DNA of 64,000 nt. It comes from an uncultured Rhodospirillales bacterium (lineage in GTDB: Bacteria > Pseudomonadota > Alphaproteobacteria > CACIAM-22H2). The position numbers and the translations under genes are program-made. A model generated the notes under the pieces. The model made no database searches and was not told where the DNA came from. It saw nothing but the letters and a program-made list of their open reading frames with translations. Below, in pieces: positions 16,579 through 24,301 of the stretch; the stretch's first letter is position 1, and each line of letters begins with the position of its first letter. The stretch is from contig CALANV010000058.1 in NCBI GenBank assembly GCA_937926175.1, forward strand, positions 1-64,000. The letters are read 5' to 3'.

Positions 16579-17100
16579 ATGACCAACCCGTATCGGCTGC
16601 CGGGGAGTGGCCGCGTGACGCAGGCCAAGCTCAAATGGTTCAGCACGATCAAGGGATTCGGGTTCGTATCCCCGGTGGACGGTTCGCCCGATGCCTTCCT
16701 GCACATGGGAACGCTGGAAGCGGCGGGGCTTGCGGCGCCGGGAGAAGGGGCCGAACTGGTGTGCGAGATCGGTCCCGGGAAGAAGGGGCCGCAGGTGCTG
16801 CGGGTGATGGAGATGCATGGCGGCGTCGCGCGGCCGCGGTCCGGCGCGCCGTACCACGACGCGGCGGAGATCGAAGGCGCGACGGCCGTGCCCTGCACGG
16901 TCCGCTGGTACTGCTCGATCAGGGGATACGGTTTTCTTGCACGCGAGGACGGCGCGGACGACGTGTTCGTCGACGCCAAGACGCTGCGCCAGTCAGGTCT
17001 CTCGATCCTCGGGAAGGATCAGCACGTGATCGGCATGGTCGTGATCGCGGCAAAGGGCCCCGAGGCGCGCGCCGTCCGTCTCGTCGAGGAGCAGACGTGA
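16579..17100 (+). CDS. Double cold-shock-domain protein
   Basis: 173 residues with two cold-shock domains. Domain 1 (about 14-80): KLKWFSTIKGFGFV and DAFLHMGTLEAAG. Domain 2 (about 105-172): TVRWYCSIRGYGFLAREDGA and DDVFVDAKTLRQSGLS. RNP2 is altered in both, FLHM in the first and VFVDA in the second in place of VFVHI, so the second domain lacks the usual RNP2 His. Two-domain Csp proteins are common in alphaproteobacteria. It may be co-transcribed with the FYDLN gene. Confidence 0.9.
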   Translation: MTNPYRLPGSGRVTQAKLKWFSTIKGFGFVSPVDGSPDAFLHMGTLEAAGLAAPGEGAELVCEIGPGKKGPQVLRVMEMHGGVARPRSGAPYHDAAEIEGATAVPCTVRWYCSIRGYGFLAREDGADDVFVDAKTLRQSGLSILGKDQHVIGMVVIAAKGPEARAVRLVEEQT

Positions 17101-17137
17101 TCCGGCATCGACCGGATCCGCCCTGCGCAGACGAATG

Positions 17138-17569
17138 TCAGTTGCACGGGTATGAATCGACGTAGACCGCGTGCACGAGTTCGCTCGCGTTCCCGTCAAG
17201 AACGCCCGGATCGGATTCGAGCCGCCGGACCACGGTCCGGACGAGCTCCTCGCGGCCGATACTGCTCGGGATGCAGAAGCGCGATGCGGCAGGCCGGGAG
17301 TCGGGCGCGCCACTTTCCGTGATACCGGCATCGGCCGTCGCCTGCAGATAGCCGACGCATATGCCGGCATCCACGACGTCCTGCACGTTTCCGCCGCGGC
17401 CTTCCATGCCCGTGAGCGCCGCCCGGCATTTTCCGAGGAGCGAGCGCCCCGTTTCCATCGGTGTCACCTGCGCGGGCGCCGCGGTGCAGAACATGGCGAT
17501 GGCCAGCGCGACAAAAATCGTGCAGCCGAGACGTCGCCGGTGCGCACCGGCCGAGGTGCGGCGGTTCAC
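17138..17569 (-). CDS. Secreted Rap1a/Tai-like protein
   Basis: 143 residues from GTG 17569, which overlaps the upstream stop as GTGA. Signal peptide with hydrophobic core CTIFVALAIAMFCTAAPAQ. The mature region has the Rap1a/Tai pattern: CRAALTGM, ICVGYLQATAD, CIPSSIGREELVRTVVRRLE, a SELVHAVYVDSYPC end and Cys residues placed for disulfides. Rap1a proteins protect against type VI amidase toxins in Serratia, but many members occur without any secretion system, as here. Role unknown. It is the last gene of a minus-strand array beginning at 19516. Confidence 0.75.
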   Translation of the reverse strand: MNRRTSAGAHRRRLGCTIFVALAIAMFCTAAPAQVTPMETGRSLLGKCRAALTGMEGRGGNVQDVVDAGICVGYLQATADAGITESGAPDSRPAASRFCIPSSIGREELVRTVVRRLESDPGVLDGNASELVHAVYVDSYPCN

Positions 17570-17859
17570 GTGATCCCGGCAGAAGGCTTGCGCCGCTGGC
17601 GCGGCACCTTCGATCCGCGTGCCGGTCCGCCCAAGCGGTCGCCGATCTCGTCGGCATGAAGGTCGAGCAGCCGCATGACCCTGGTGCGCGCCGACGTCGC
17701 GTCGATCGCCGGACAGCGCGCGTTCCATGCCTTGACGGCGACGTCCAGGGCCATGCCGTGGTCGGCGCCGTTGCCATAGGCATCAAGATACGCGGTCAAC
17801 GCCGACGCATCGGCGGCGGCATCGTCCGACCGGTCGATGGATGTCATCGGATGCGACAT
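17566..17859 (-). CDS. Small protein of unknown function
   Basis: 97 residues from ATG 17859, with AAAGGAG upstream at a longish spacing. Predicted helical and soluble: YLDAYGNGADHGMALDVAVK, then RTRVMRLLDLHADEIGDRL, and a basic tail. No family recognised. It is coupled by a GTGA overlap to the Rap1a-like gene and follows carD. Frame choice rests on codon character and the overlap. Confidence 0.55.
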   Translation of the reverse strand: MSHPMTSIDRSDDAAADASALTAYLDAYGNGADHGMALDVAVKAWNARCPAIDATSARTRVMRLLDLHADEIGDRLGGPARGSKVPRQRRKPSAGIT

Positions 17860-17903
17860 TGCGCCGGTCGCGCTCCTTTCGTTCGGTTTCGCGCCGTTTC
17901 GGG

Positions 17904-18428
17904 TCAGCGCTGGCGCGCCGCGTGGCCATGCCGCCCGTCCCCGGCGCCGTCTTCCGCCCCGAGACGCTGCTCGAGCATCGATTCGGCCTGTGCGATCGCG
18001 ATGTCGTCGACGACGGCCAGCTCTTCCGCAAGCCGCAGTCGCGCCTCGTGATAAATGGCCGATGCCCATCGGCGGCGCTGGTGCTGGTTCAGGTCACGCA
18101 CGATCTCGGCCAGGAGTTTCGGTTTGCCGCTGTTGAGGCGCTGGCCGTATTCGGCGGCACGATGCGACCACGAGCCTTTCGGTTCCACCGGCCGGCCCGG
18201 CAGCACCGAAAGTGCGGCACGCATTTCACCGGCGGAACTCGGTCTGCGCAGTCCCGAGCGCGCCAGCTTCTCTTCGGGAATCCGCAGCACCAGCATCGTC
18301 CGCGGAAACTCCACGACGACGAAGCGGCTCTCCTGGCCCGCGATATGCTTCAGCTCCGTACGCCCGATGAATCCGACCCCGTGGTTGGGGTGCACCACGC
18401 GTTCGTTCAGTTTGAAATTGGCATCCAT
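17904..18428 (-). CDS. carD: CarD-family transcription factor
   Basis: 174 residues from ATG 18428 (ribosome site CCGGAGAAAGCA). The N-terminal RNA-polymerase interaction domain (about 1-60) starts FKLNERVVHPNHGVGFIGRT and includes SRFVVVEFPRTMLVLRIPEE. The helical C-terminal domain (about 65-165) has YGQRLNSGKPKLLAEIVRDL. CarD binds the polymerase beta subunit and stabilises open complexes, especially in stress and growth-rate control. It sits between orphan genes in a minus-strand array. Confidence 0.92.
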   Translation of the reverse strand: MDANFKLNERVVHPNHGVGFIGRTELKHIAGQESRFVVVEFPRTMLVLRIPEEKLARSGLRRPSSAGEMRAALSVLPGRPVEPKGSWSHRAAEYGQRLNSGKPKLLAEIVRDLNQHQRRRWASAIYHEARLRLAEELAVVDDIAIAQAESMLEQRLGAEDGAGDGRHGHAARQR

Positions 18429-18486
18429 TGCTTTCTCCGGCGTCCGGATCCGAATAACAGCGCCGATCCCGGCGGATGGCGGCCGG

Positions 18487-18921
18487 TCAGGCCGGCACGG
18501 AATTGACCAGGCCGCGGATCTGGTCGGCCATGTTCTGGTTCGCGTCGCAGATCTTGCCCCAGAGAATCCGGCAGGATTCGACGTCTGCCGCATCCATTTC
18601 CGTCGTTGAAACACCCTGCTCGCGCAGATGGTCCAGACACTGCTCCGAGGCATAGGCGTAAAGCGTGCCGGCGCCGCGAATCGTGAAGGCGGTCTGAATG
18701 CAGGCGGGATCTCGGTCGTCGGTGACCGCGCAGTAACGCACGTTGTCGATGTCGCGGAGGTGACAGCCGATCCATTGCGCATCCGACCCCGATTCGTCTT
18801 CGGTCGGCTGCGCACGCAGCGCCAGGTATTCGTCCTGCACGAAGCCGGGTTCCCAGTTTGCGAGCGCCGGGCCGCGCCATCCATCTGCGGGAAAACCGAC
18901 GAGGATCGAATGAACGGGCAT
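18487..18921 (-). CDS. Hypothetical protein
   Basis: 144 residues with a strong ribosome site (GAAGGAGATACGCG). No signal peptide or membrane segment. Six Cys are spread through WIGCHLRDID, VRYCAVTDD, ACIQTAF, EQCLDHL, ESCRILWGKICD. Acidic overall. No family recognised. It lies 12 bases downstream of another orphan and upstream of carD, so it is probably in one transcript with both. Confidence 0.7.
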   Translation of the reverse strand: MPVHSILVGFPADGWRGPALANWEPGFVQDEYLALRAQPTEDESGSDAQWIGCHLRDIDNVRYCAVTDDRDPACIQTAFTIRGAGTLYAYASEQCLDHLREQGVSTTEMDAADVESCRILWGKICDANQNMADQIRGLVNSVPA

Positions 18922-18933
18922 CGCGTATCTCCT

Positions 18934-19269
18934 TCAGGTTGTGAGAGGGGTTGCCGCCTGAGAGGCGGCGGCCTGTCGTCGGGCCGGCGGCGCGCGGTCC
19001 GCGAGCAGACGCATCACTCGCCGGCGCAGAACGTCGGGTTCGTAGCCGGCCGCGTGGCAGGCAAGGCGGAAATCGGCATCGTTGCTGAGGAACCAGTGCC
19101 TTGCCTCTTCGATCGCACGCGCGCGCGCCATCGCATCGCTGATGCTGGTCGGGTTGCCGAGCGCGTCCTCAAGGGCGCGGATGATGACGGCACACCACAG
19201 CTGACACTCGCCCAGGCCCGATGGCGCGGAATGACCGCGCTCGAGATCGCTCAGGTCGATGAAACTCAT
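18934..19269 (-). CDS. Hypothetical protein
   Basis: 111 residues, predicted helical. The central AMARARAIEEARHWFLSNDA then DFRLACHAAGYEPDVLRRRV motif recurs in small proteins of alphaproteobacteria and their phages that have no settled function. An Ala-rich tail ends it. It lies 12 bases before the next orphan gene and 40 bases after the cold-shock gene. Its start lacks a strong ribosome site. Confidence 0.65.
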   Translation of the reverse strand: MSFIDLSDLERGHSAPSGLGECQLWCAVIIRALEDALGNPTSISDAMARARAIEEARHWFLSNDADFRLACHAAGYEPDVLRRRVMRLLADRAPPARRQAAASQAATPLTT

Positions 19270-19309
19270 GACGGGAACCGGCCCGTAGCTGACATCGGAA
19301 TACGGGCGC

Positions 19310-19516
19310 CTAGTCGACGGGCCTCAGATTCGCCGCCGCGATCCGGCCGCCGGCCTCGACCCGCTCGAACCGCACACGATCGCCCTCGATGAGGCCGGCC
19401 ATCCCGGCGCTTTCGACGGCACTACGATGCACGAAGACGTCGTCCGAATCGCTGTCCGGCTCGATGAAACCGTAACCTTTGGCAGGGTCGAACCACTTGA
19501 CGGTACCGATGGCCAC
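19310..19516 (-). CDS. cspA: CspA-family cold-shock protein
   Basis: 68 residues with GTVKWFDPAKGYGFIEP, RNP1 KGYGFI and RNP2 VFVHRSAVESAG. More acidic and more diverged than the 1143 and 15799 proteins (tail VEAGGRIAAANLRPVD). First gene of a minus-strand array that runs through carD to the Rap1a-like gene, so cold or stress control could extend to them (inference). Confidence 0.93.
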   Translation of the reverse strand: MAIGTVKWFDPAKGYGFIEPDSDSDDVFVHRSAVESAGMAGLIEGDRVRFERVEAGGRIAAANLRPVD

Positions 19517-19865
19517 CGGCGCTTCTCCTGATCCTGATCGAAATCGAAATTGCGCAACGCATCGCCCCAGCGTTGCGAGGATTGCCGTGCCAGGAATTCG
19601 TCAGAGGCGCCTTCAGCGAGGCGGATCGGAAAGTGCCGGACGCGACAACAACACTATGTGGGCGCATACGTCTGCAATTGCAACAGGCGAGCCGGGCTGT
19701 TGTTCCCGATCCGCATGCGAAACTTCGAAACACCGTGGCACTGACCGCCAGATGGGCAGTTGGGGCGGGCGCATGGCACGAATGCGCGGCCGGTCGGGAA
19801 CGCAAGGTGTCGGTTATCGTTGGCCAAGGTGTCGGTTATCGTTGGCTTGGCCAGAAAGAGAACTC
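19517..19865. other. Gap of 349 bases without a recognised gene
   Basis: Lies between the minus-strand cold-shock gene and a plus-strand small membrane protein. It must hold the cold-shock leader and promoter. No protein-like frame is seen. The plus-strand side holds a 22-bp tandem duplication. Confidence 0.45.
19803..19846. repeat. 22-bp perfect tandem duplication
   Basis: Bases 19803-19824 are repeated exactly at 19825-19846 (unit beginning CAAGGTGTCGGTTATCGTTG). It lies 20 bases before ATG 19866, in the probable promoter or leader of the following small gene. Confidence 0.9.
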
Positions 19866-20252
19866 ATGCCGAGGATCGTGATGACCGGTGCGCCCAATGG
19901 GTCGATCGCACGCGTTCGCAGCCGCTCCGGTGGGGCCGGACACGAAATCGAGCGAATTGAACGACATGGCGGCCGCGGCCTGCTCCCGCTCGTCGCGGTC
20001 GCGCTCGGCGCGGGGCTTGCGGCCTGGTACCTGCTGCACCAGCCGCCGGCAGGGCGAAAGCCGCCGGGGCGCCTGGCGGGGCCGTTCCGGCGAGGGTCGC
20101 AAGAATATAACCCGTATAGCGCCTACGGCCCCGGTCCGGACGGACGGATGGATATGAATGCGCTCGCCGACAAGGCATCCGAAGATTCCTTTCCGGCCAG
20201 CGATCCGCCGGCCCGGATGGCATCGGTCATTCTCGGCAGCCCGCGGGTCTGA
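19866..20252 (+). CDS. Small single-pass membrane protein with EDSFPASDPPA tail
   Basis: 128 residues from ATG 19866 (AAAGAGAA upstream). One membrane helix near residues 39-58 (LLPLVAVALGAGLAAWYLLH), then a Pro/Gly/Arg-rich linker and the C-terminal motif LADKASEDSFPASDPPARMA. That tail is shared by many small uncharacterised proteobacterial proteins. Function unknown. Codon character weakens at the N-terminus, so the start is uncertain. Confidence 0.55.
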   Translation: MPRIVMTGAPNGSIARVRSRSGGAGHEIERIERHGGRGLLPLVAVALGAGLAAWYLLHQPPAGRKPPGRLAGPFRRGSQEYNPYSAYGPGPDGRMDMNALADKASEDSFPASDPPARMASVILGSPRV

Positions 20253-20452
20253 GCTGCCGGCCTTCGATCCATCCGCAATGTCTTCTGTCGTCCGCGATCT
20301 CCTGTAGTTCGCGCGGTCGCGTCGGTCAGGAGGCGTAAAAGCTCAAGGCGTACAGCCTCTCATGCCCTTCATGCCCTCGCTTCGCCCGGGAACGGCGCAG
20401 CCGTCCGCAGGTTGAATGTTCATCCAGACCCTTAGGACGTGGCCTTTGGCGC

Positions 20453-20971
20453 ATGCCCGGCAACGCAGAGCAGGGCCGTCGCGATCTCCATGCCGATGCC
20501 GACCTGGCCTTTCAGATCCGGACATGGCGGGTGCAGCGCGTCGGCTGGGCCCTATGCGTGATCCTGCTGGCGGCAGCGGCGCTGGGGGCCTTCGGCGCCG
20601 GTGTGTTCAGCACGACCACGGCCGGATCGCCAGCCGCAGGCTTGTGGGCCGAATACGCGCGATTCGTGCGCGGCTTCGCCCCATCGGAACTGATCGTCCA
20701 TGTCGACCGGCGCCTTGTCGCCGGGGATCGCGTGAACATCGTACTGGGCGGAGACTACGTCGGCGCGGCGGAGCTTCTGTCGCTGCTGCCGCCCGCCGCG
20801 AGCGCGGGGGCAAGCCCCGACGGCGCGGTCATCGCCTTCGAGGCGGCCGGCGGTCCGGGCGAACTGCGGTTCGTGTTGCAGATCAGGTTCACCCGGCCGG
20901 GGCCGGTCGCGGGTCGGGTAGGGCTTCAGGGGGCGCCGCCGCTCGAGACCAGGCACTGGGTCTATCCGTGA
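20453..20971 (+). CDS. Hypothetical membrane-anchored protein upstream of yetF-like gene
   Basis: 172 residues with a cytoplasmic N-terminus and one membrane helix near residues 31-51 (VGWALCVILLAAAALGAFGAG). The rest is probably a periplasmic beta-rich domain (SELIVHVDRRLVAGDRVNIV, GELRFVLQIRFTRPG). No family recognised. Its stop is 10 bases before the DUF421 gene, which suggests an operon and a functional link. Confidence 0.7.
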   Translation: MPGNAEQGRRDLHADADLAFQIRTWRVQRVGWALCVILLAAAALGAFGAGVFSTTTAGSPAAGLWAEYARFVRGFAPSELIVHVDRRLVAGDRVNIVLGGDYVGAAELLSLLPPAASAGASPDGAVIAFEAAGGPGELRFVLQIRFTRPGPVAGRVGLQGAPPLETRHWVYP

Positions 20972-20981
20972 GGTAAGGTCG

Positions 20982-21422
20982 ATGGACGCCGTCCTGCGCG
21001 CCGCCGTCATCTACATCGTCTTGCTGGTTCTGTTCCGGATCGCCGGCCGGCGATCGCTCGCCGAGATGACGGCGTTCGATTTCATCCTGCTGCTGATCAT
21101 CGGCGAGGCGACGCAGCAGGCGCTGCTCGGCGAAGACTTCTCGATCACGAACGCGATCATCGTCGTCGTCACGCTGCTGACCCTCGATGTCGGCATATCG
21201 CTCTGGAAGCAGCGATCGGCGCGCGCCAACAGGCTCATCGAAGGCGTACCGACGGTGCTGGTGGCAAACGGACGTCCGCTCAAGGAACTTATGGATCGGG
21301 CGCGCGTCCGCGAGGAAGAGATCATGGAAGCGGCGCGGCGCCTTCAGGGCCTGGAGCGCATGGATCAGATCAAGTTCGCGGTTCTCGAGGTGAGCGGCGG
21401 AATCACGATCATTCCGAGATGA
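20982..21422 (+). CDS. YetF-like DUF421 membrane protein
   Basis: 146 residues. Three N-terminal helices with LRAAVIYIVLLVLFRIAGRR, SLAEMTAFDFILLLIIGEAT and an AIIVVVTLLTLDVGI segment, then a cytoplasmic domain with GVPTVLVANGRPLKELMDRA and REEEIMEAARRLQGLERMDQ, KFAVLEVSGGITIIPR. This is the DUF421/YetF domain order. In Bacillus spores relatives form germinant-linked water channels, but in proteobacteria the role is unknown. It follows the membrane-anchored orphan by 10 bases. Confidence 0.88.
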   Translation: MDAVLRAAVIYIVLLVLFRIAGRRSLAEMTAFDFILLLIIGEATQQALLGEDFSITNAIIVVVTLLTLDVGISLWKQRSARANRLIEGVPTVLVANGRPLKELMDRARVREEEIMEAARRLQGLERMDQIKFAVLEVSGGITIIPR

Positions 21423-21513
21423 GGCTCTCTGTGTGCTGGCGTTCCGCCCTGCGGCATCCGGTACGTTCGGAACGCATGCATCGCTGCGGCCGTTGAAGTG
21501 GACGTGACGGACC

Positions 21514-22362
21514 ATGAGTTACCGGCGCGCGATACTTGCCGCGATCGCAACCCTCTGGGCCTCAATCGTCGGCGTACCGACCGCTGTGGCGATGTCTCCT
21601 TACGATCGGCTCGTCGTCTTCGGTGACAGTCTTTCCGATACGGGCAATGCCGGCCGGTTCTCGAACGGTCCGGTGTGGGTCGAGTATCTTGCCGACAGGA
21701 TCGGTGCCGCCTTACGGCCGGCCCGCGACGGCGGCACGAACTTCGCGGTCGGCGGCGCAAAAACGTACGGCCATGAGTTCAGCCTTCGCGCACAGGTCGA
21801 ACATTTCCTGGCTTCGCCGGCGGCAGGCAGGCTCGATGATCGCACGCTCGTCATCGTCTATGCCGGCGCCAACGACCTTCGCGCTGCGGTGCATGCTGCC
21901 GATCGGTCGGCGGTGGTCGATCATGCGCTTCATCATATTCGGGCCGCTCTTGAGGATCTTGCGGCAGCGGGCGCGCGCCGGTTCCTCGTTCCGAACCTGC
22001 CCGATATCGGCCGTACGCCGGAGGCGCATGCCCTTGGTCCCGACTGGGTCCGCGAGGCCCGCAGCCTGACGCTCAAGTTCAATGCGCAGCTCGAGCAGGT
22101 ATTACGGCACGTGGAAGAGACGCGGTCGGTCCATATCCATCGTCTTGACGTCTTCAAGCTTCTCGAACAGGCCGTCGAGGATCCCGGCCGCTTCGGATTC
22201 CGGAACGTGACGGTGCCGTGTCCTCATCGCGACGGCGCGACGGACTCGTGCAGCGAGTACGTGTTCTGGGATGATATGCACCCGACCACGTCCGGCCACG
22301 CACGTCTAGCCGAAGCGGCCCTTCGCGTGCTCTCGGAAAAGTCGATTCAAGAGATTAGATAA
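21514..22362 (+). CDS. Secreted SGNH/GDSL-family lipase or esterase
   Basis: 282 residues. Signal peptide (hydrophobic 7-26, ending AVA-MS). Block I VVFGDSLSDTGNAG with nucleophile Ser39, block II Gly in FAVGGAKTYG, block III GANDL, block V WDDMHPTTSGH with the catalytic Asp and His. This matches the phospholipase/thermolabile-haemolysin and plant GDSL lipase branch. It is expected to hydrolyse lipid esters outside the cytoplasm. Single gene. Confidence 0.93.
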   Translation: MSYRRAILAAIATLWASIVGVPTAVAMSPYDRLVVFGDSLSDTGNAGRFSNGPVWVEYLADRIGAALRPARDGGTNFAVGGAKTYGHEFSLRAQVEHFLASPAAGRLDDRTLVIVYAGANDLRAAVHAADRSAVVDHALHHIRAALEDLAAAGARRFLVPNLPDIGRTPEAHALGPDWVREARSLTLKFNAQLEQVLRHVEETRSVHIHRLDVFKLLEQAVEDPGRFGFRNVTVPCPHRDGATDSCSEYVFWDDMHPTTSGHARLAEAALRVLSEKSIQEIR

Positions 22363-22553
22363 GCCGCAGACCGGCGGCGCAGGCATATCCACGCTCCTGA
22401 TGAACACCTGCCATACCGCTGCGCCCGAATGTCGACACGGGCGGCATTCGTTTGCCGAAGTCTCGGCGAAGCAGTCTCGGCGAAACGCGCGCGAACCGGA
22501 ACGCGGCGCATGGCGCACCGTTGGTTCACCCATACCCAAACCCAGGAGACTTC

Positions 22554-22982
22554 ATGAATAGACTTCTCGCTTCGACGGCCGTTGCGCTTCTTCTTCTCGG
22601 CGGCACGGCGTGGGCGCAAACCACGAGTCCGGGGACCGGGGGAACCGGCTCGACGCCCGGTGAGCGGATGCCTGGACCGGGCGAGCGCACCGGCCCGATG
22701 AATCGCGACATGGATCGCGACAAGATGGGCCCCGGCCCCGGGCTTGGCAGCGGCGACACGCGGACCGAATCGGAATCCGGCGGCCCCGGCGGCTCGATCA
22801 CGGGCGGCGGGCGGAACGACGGCATGCCCGGCCGCGGTGGCACGGGCGGGCCCGGATCCACCCGGCCGGGCAGCGGCTCGACCGGCGGTTTGGACAGCGG
22901 CACCACGGGCGGCGGCATGGGCGGTGGTACCGGCGGTTCGGGCGGGACAGGTGGTGGCAGGGGCGGCGGCAGCGGTCGCTAG
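22554..22982 (+). CDS. Gly/Pro-rich secreted low-complexity protein
   Basis: 142 residues from ATG 22554 (CCCAGGAGAC upstream). A clean signal peptide (LLASTAVALLLLGGTAWAQ) precedes a mature part made almost only of Gly, Ser, Thr, Pro, Arg and Asp, with a MNRDMDRDKMGPGPG patch and GGGTGGSGGTGGG-type runs at the end. Probably disordered. No family function. A strong terminator follows 25 bases after the stop. Confidence 0.75.
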   Translation: MNRLLASTAVALLLLGGTAWAQTTSPGTGGTGSTPGERMPGPGERTGPMNRDMDRDKMGPGPGLGSGDTRTESESGGPGGSITGGGRNDGMPGRGGTGGPGSTRPGSGSTGGLDSGTTGGGMGGGTGGSGGTGGGRGGGSGR

Positions 22983-23006
22983 ACCTCGCGGCACCGTCAC
23001 GTCGTG

Positions 23007-23033
23007 AAGGGCCGGCGAGTCGCCGGCCCTTTT
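23007..23033 (+). terminator. Rho-independent terminator
   Basis: A GC stem GGGCCGGCG (23009-23017) pairs with CGCCGGCCC (23021-23029) around the loop AGT and is followed by TTTT. It ends the Gly-rich protein transcript. Confidence 0.88.
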
Positions 23034-23300
23034 GCCGTCGAGATCGACGACAGATTCGGTTATTAAAGTCATCGGACGTTCGCGGCGGCCGACGTCTCGA
23101 TCGGCACTGAGATGCATGGCAACGTTCATCGAGCGCCTGTCGGGCACCTGATGTTGCGTGCGGAGGCGGGTCGGCAGTCCGCGTGCCGCATCTCGCGCTT
23201 GAGAACCCGTGCAAGCTTCGCCTATGAGATAGGATCTGAATCCAGCCAACGCCGGCCCGACAGGTCGACCACGCCGGTTCCGACGACCAAAACCGCGACA

Positions 23301-24287
23301 ATGAACATCCGCGCCACGACTCCGCTCCTGCGGGAGGCGGAAAAGGTCCTCCGACGCTCTCTGCAGCTTTACTGGAGCCTGATGGTGATCCTCGTGCCGA
23401 TGACGATCGGCGTGAAGATCGCCACGGTGCTCGGCGCGGTGGCTTGGATCGCTGCGGCGTTCGAGCCGGCGATGGCGCTGCTCGGCCTTCCCGCCGAGGC
23501 AAGCGTCGTCCTGGCGGCGGGGGCCCTGATCGGCATCGGCGGCGCGATCGGGGCGCTGTCCGGACTTGGCGATCTGAGCCTTTCCGTGGCGCAGATGACC
23601 GTGCTGAGCAGCTTCGTGCTGGTCGCCCATGCATTGCCGATCGAGCAGCGGATCACGCAAAAGGCGGGCGCCGGCTTCGTGCTCACGGCGCTGTTCCGCA
23701 TCATCGGCGGCTTTCTCTTCGCCGGGTTGCTCCATGCGTTCTATCGGATATCCGGCCTGGGGCAGGAGCCTCTGTCCGGCGATTTGCTGACGGGGGCGGT
23801 CGCCGACGACTGGATCGGCTGGGCGATCGAAACGGCCGAGGGGCTGTTCTGGATCTTCTGGATCATCATCGGCATCGTCGCGCTCATGGCCGTGTTCGAC
23901 AGGCTCGGCGTCACGGCGTTTCTGAGCCATGCCCTGGCACCGCTTCTGCGGCATCTCGGAATCGGGCCCCAGGCCGGGCCCGTCGTCATCATCGGGGCCC
24001 TGCTGGGACTTGCCTATGGCGGCGCCCTCATCATCCAGGAGGCACGCTCCGGCAAGCTGTCGCCGCGCGACATCGTCCTGTCGCTGCTGTTCCTGTGCCT
24101 GTGCCACAGCATCATCGAGGACACGCTGCTGTTGGCGGCGTTCGGCGCCGATTTCGTCGCGATCACGCTCGGCCGCGTGATCTTTGCCGTCCTCGTCATG
24201 GTCGTGATCTCGCGCCTCGTCGCCGCCATGCCGGCGCGGCTGTTCGCCGGACTGTTCCCCGAGGCGGCGAAAGTCAATTCGACCTGA
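23301..24287 (+). CDS. Nucleoside-recognition (Gate) domain membrane protein
   Basis: 328 residues from ATG 23301. About eight membrane segments in two halves, with IGGAIGALSGLGDLSLSVAQ in the first and LRHLGIGPQAGPVVIIGALL then YGGALIIQEARSGKLSPRD in the second. The paired Gate pattern and LCLCHSIIEDTLLLAAFGAD place it in the nucleoside-recognition/YjiH-SpmAB-like group. Members move unknown solutes. It is convergent with the PAS protein, with only 14 bases between. Confidence 0.8.
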   Translation: MNIRATTPLLREAEKVLRRSLQLYWSLMVILVPMTIGVKIATVLGAVAWIAAAFEPAMALLGLPAEASVVLAAGALIGIGGAIGALSGLGDLSLSVAQMTVLSSFVLVAHALPIEQRITQKAGAGFVLTALFRIIGGFLFAGLLHAFYRISGLGQEPLSGDLLTGAVADDWIGWAIETAEGLFWIFWIIIGIVALMAVFDRLGVTAFLSHALAPLLRHLGIGPQAGPVVIIGALLGLAYGGALIIQEARSGKLSPRDIVLSLLFLCLCHSIIEDTLLLAAFGADFVAITLGRVIFAVLVMVVISRLVAAMPARLFAGLFPEAAKVNST

Positions 24288-24301
24288 CCGAAGCCTTCGG
24301 G

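Noticed and set aside
22347..24107. 586-codon minus-strand frame
   Set aside because: Antisense of the Gly-rich and nucleoside-recognition genes, biased composition and no motif.
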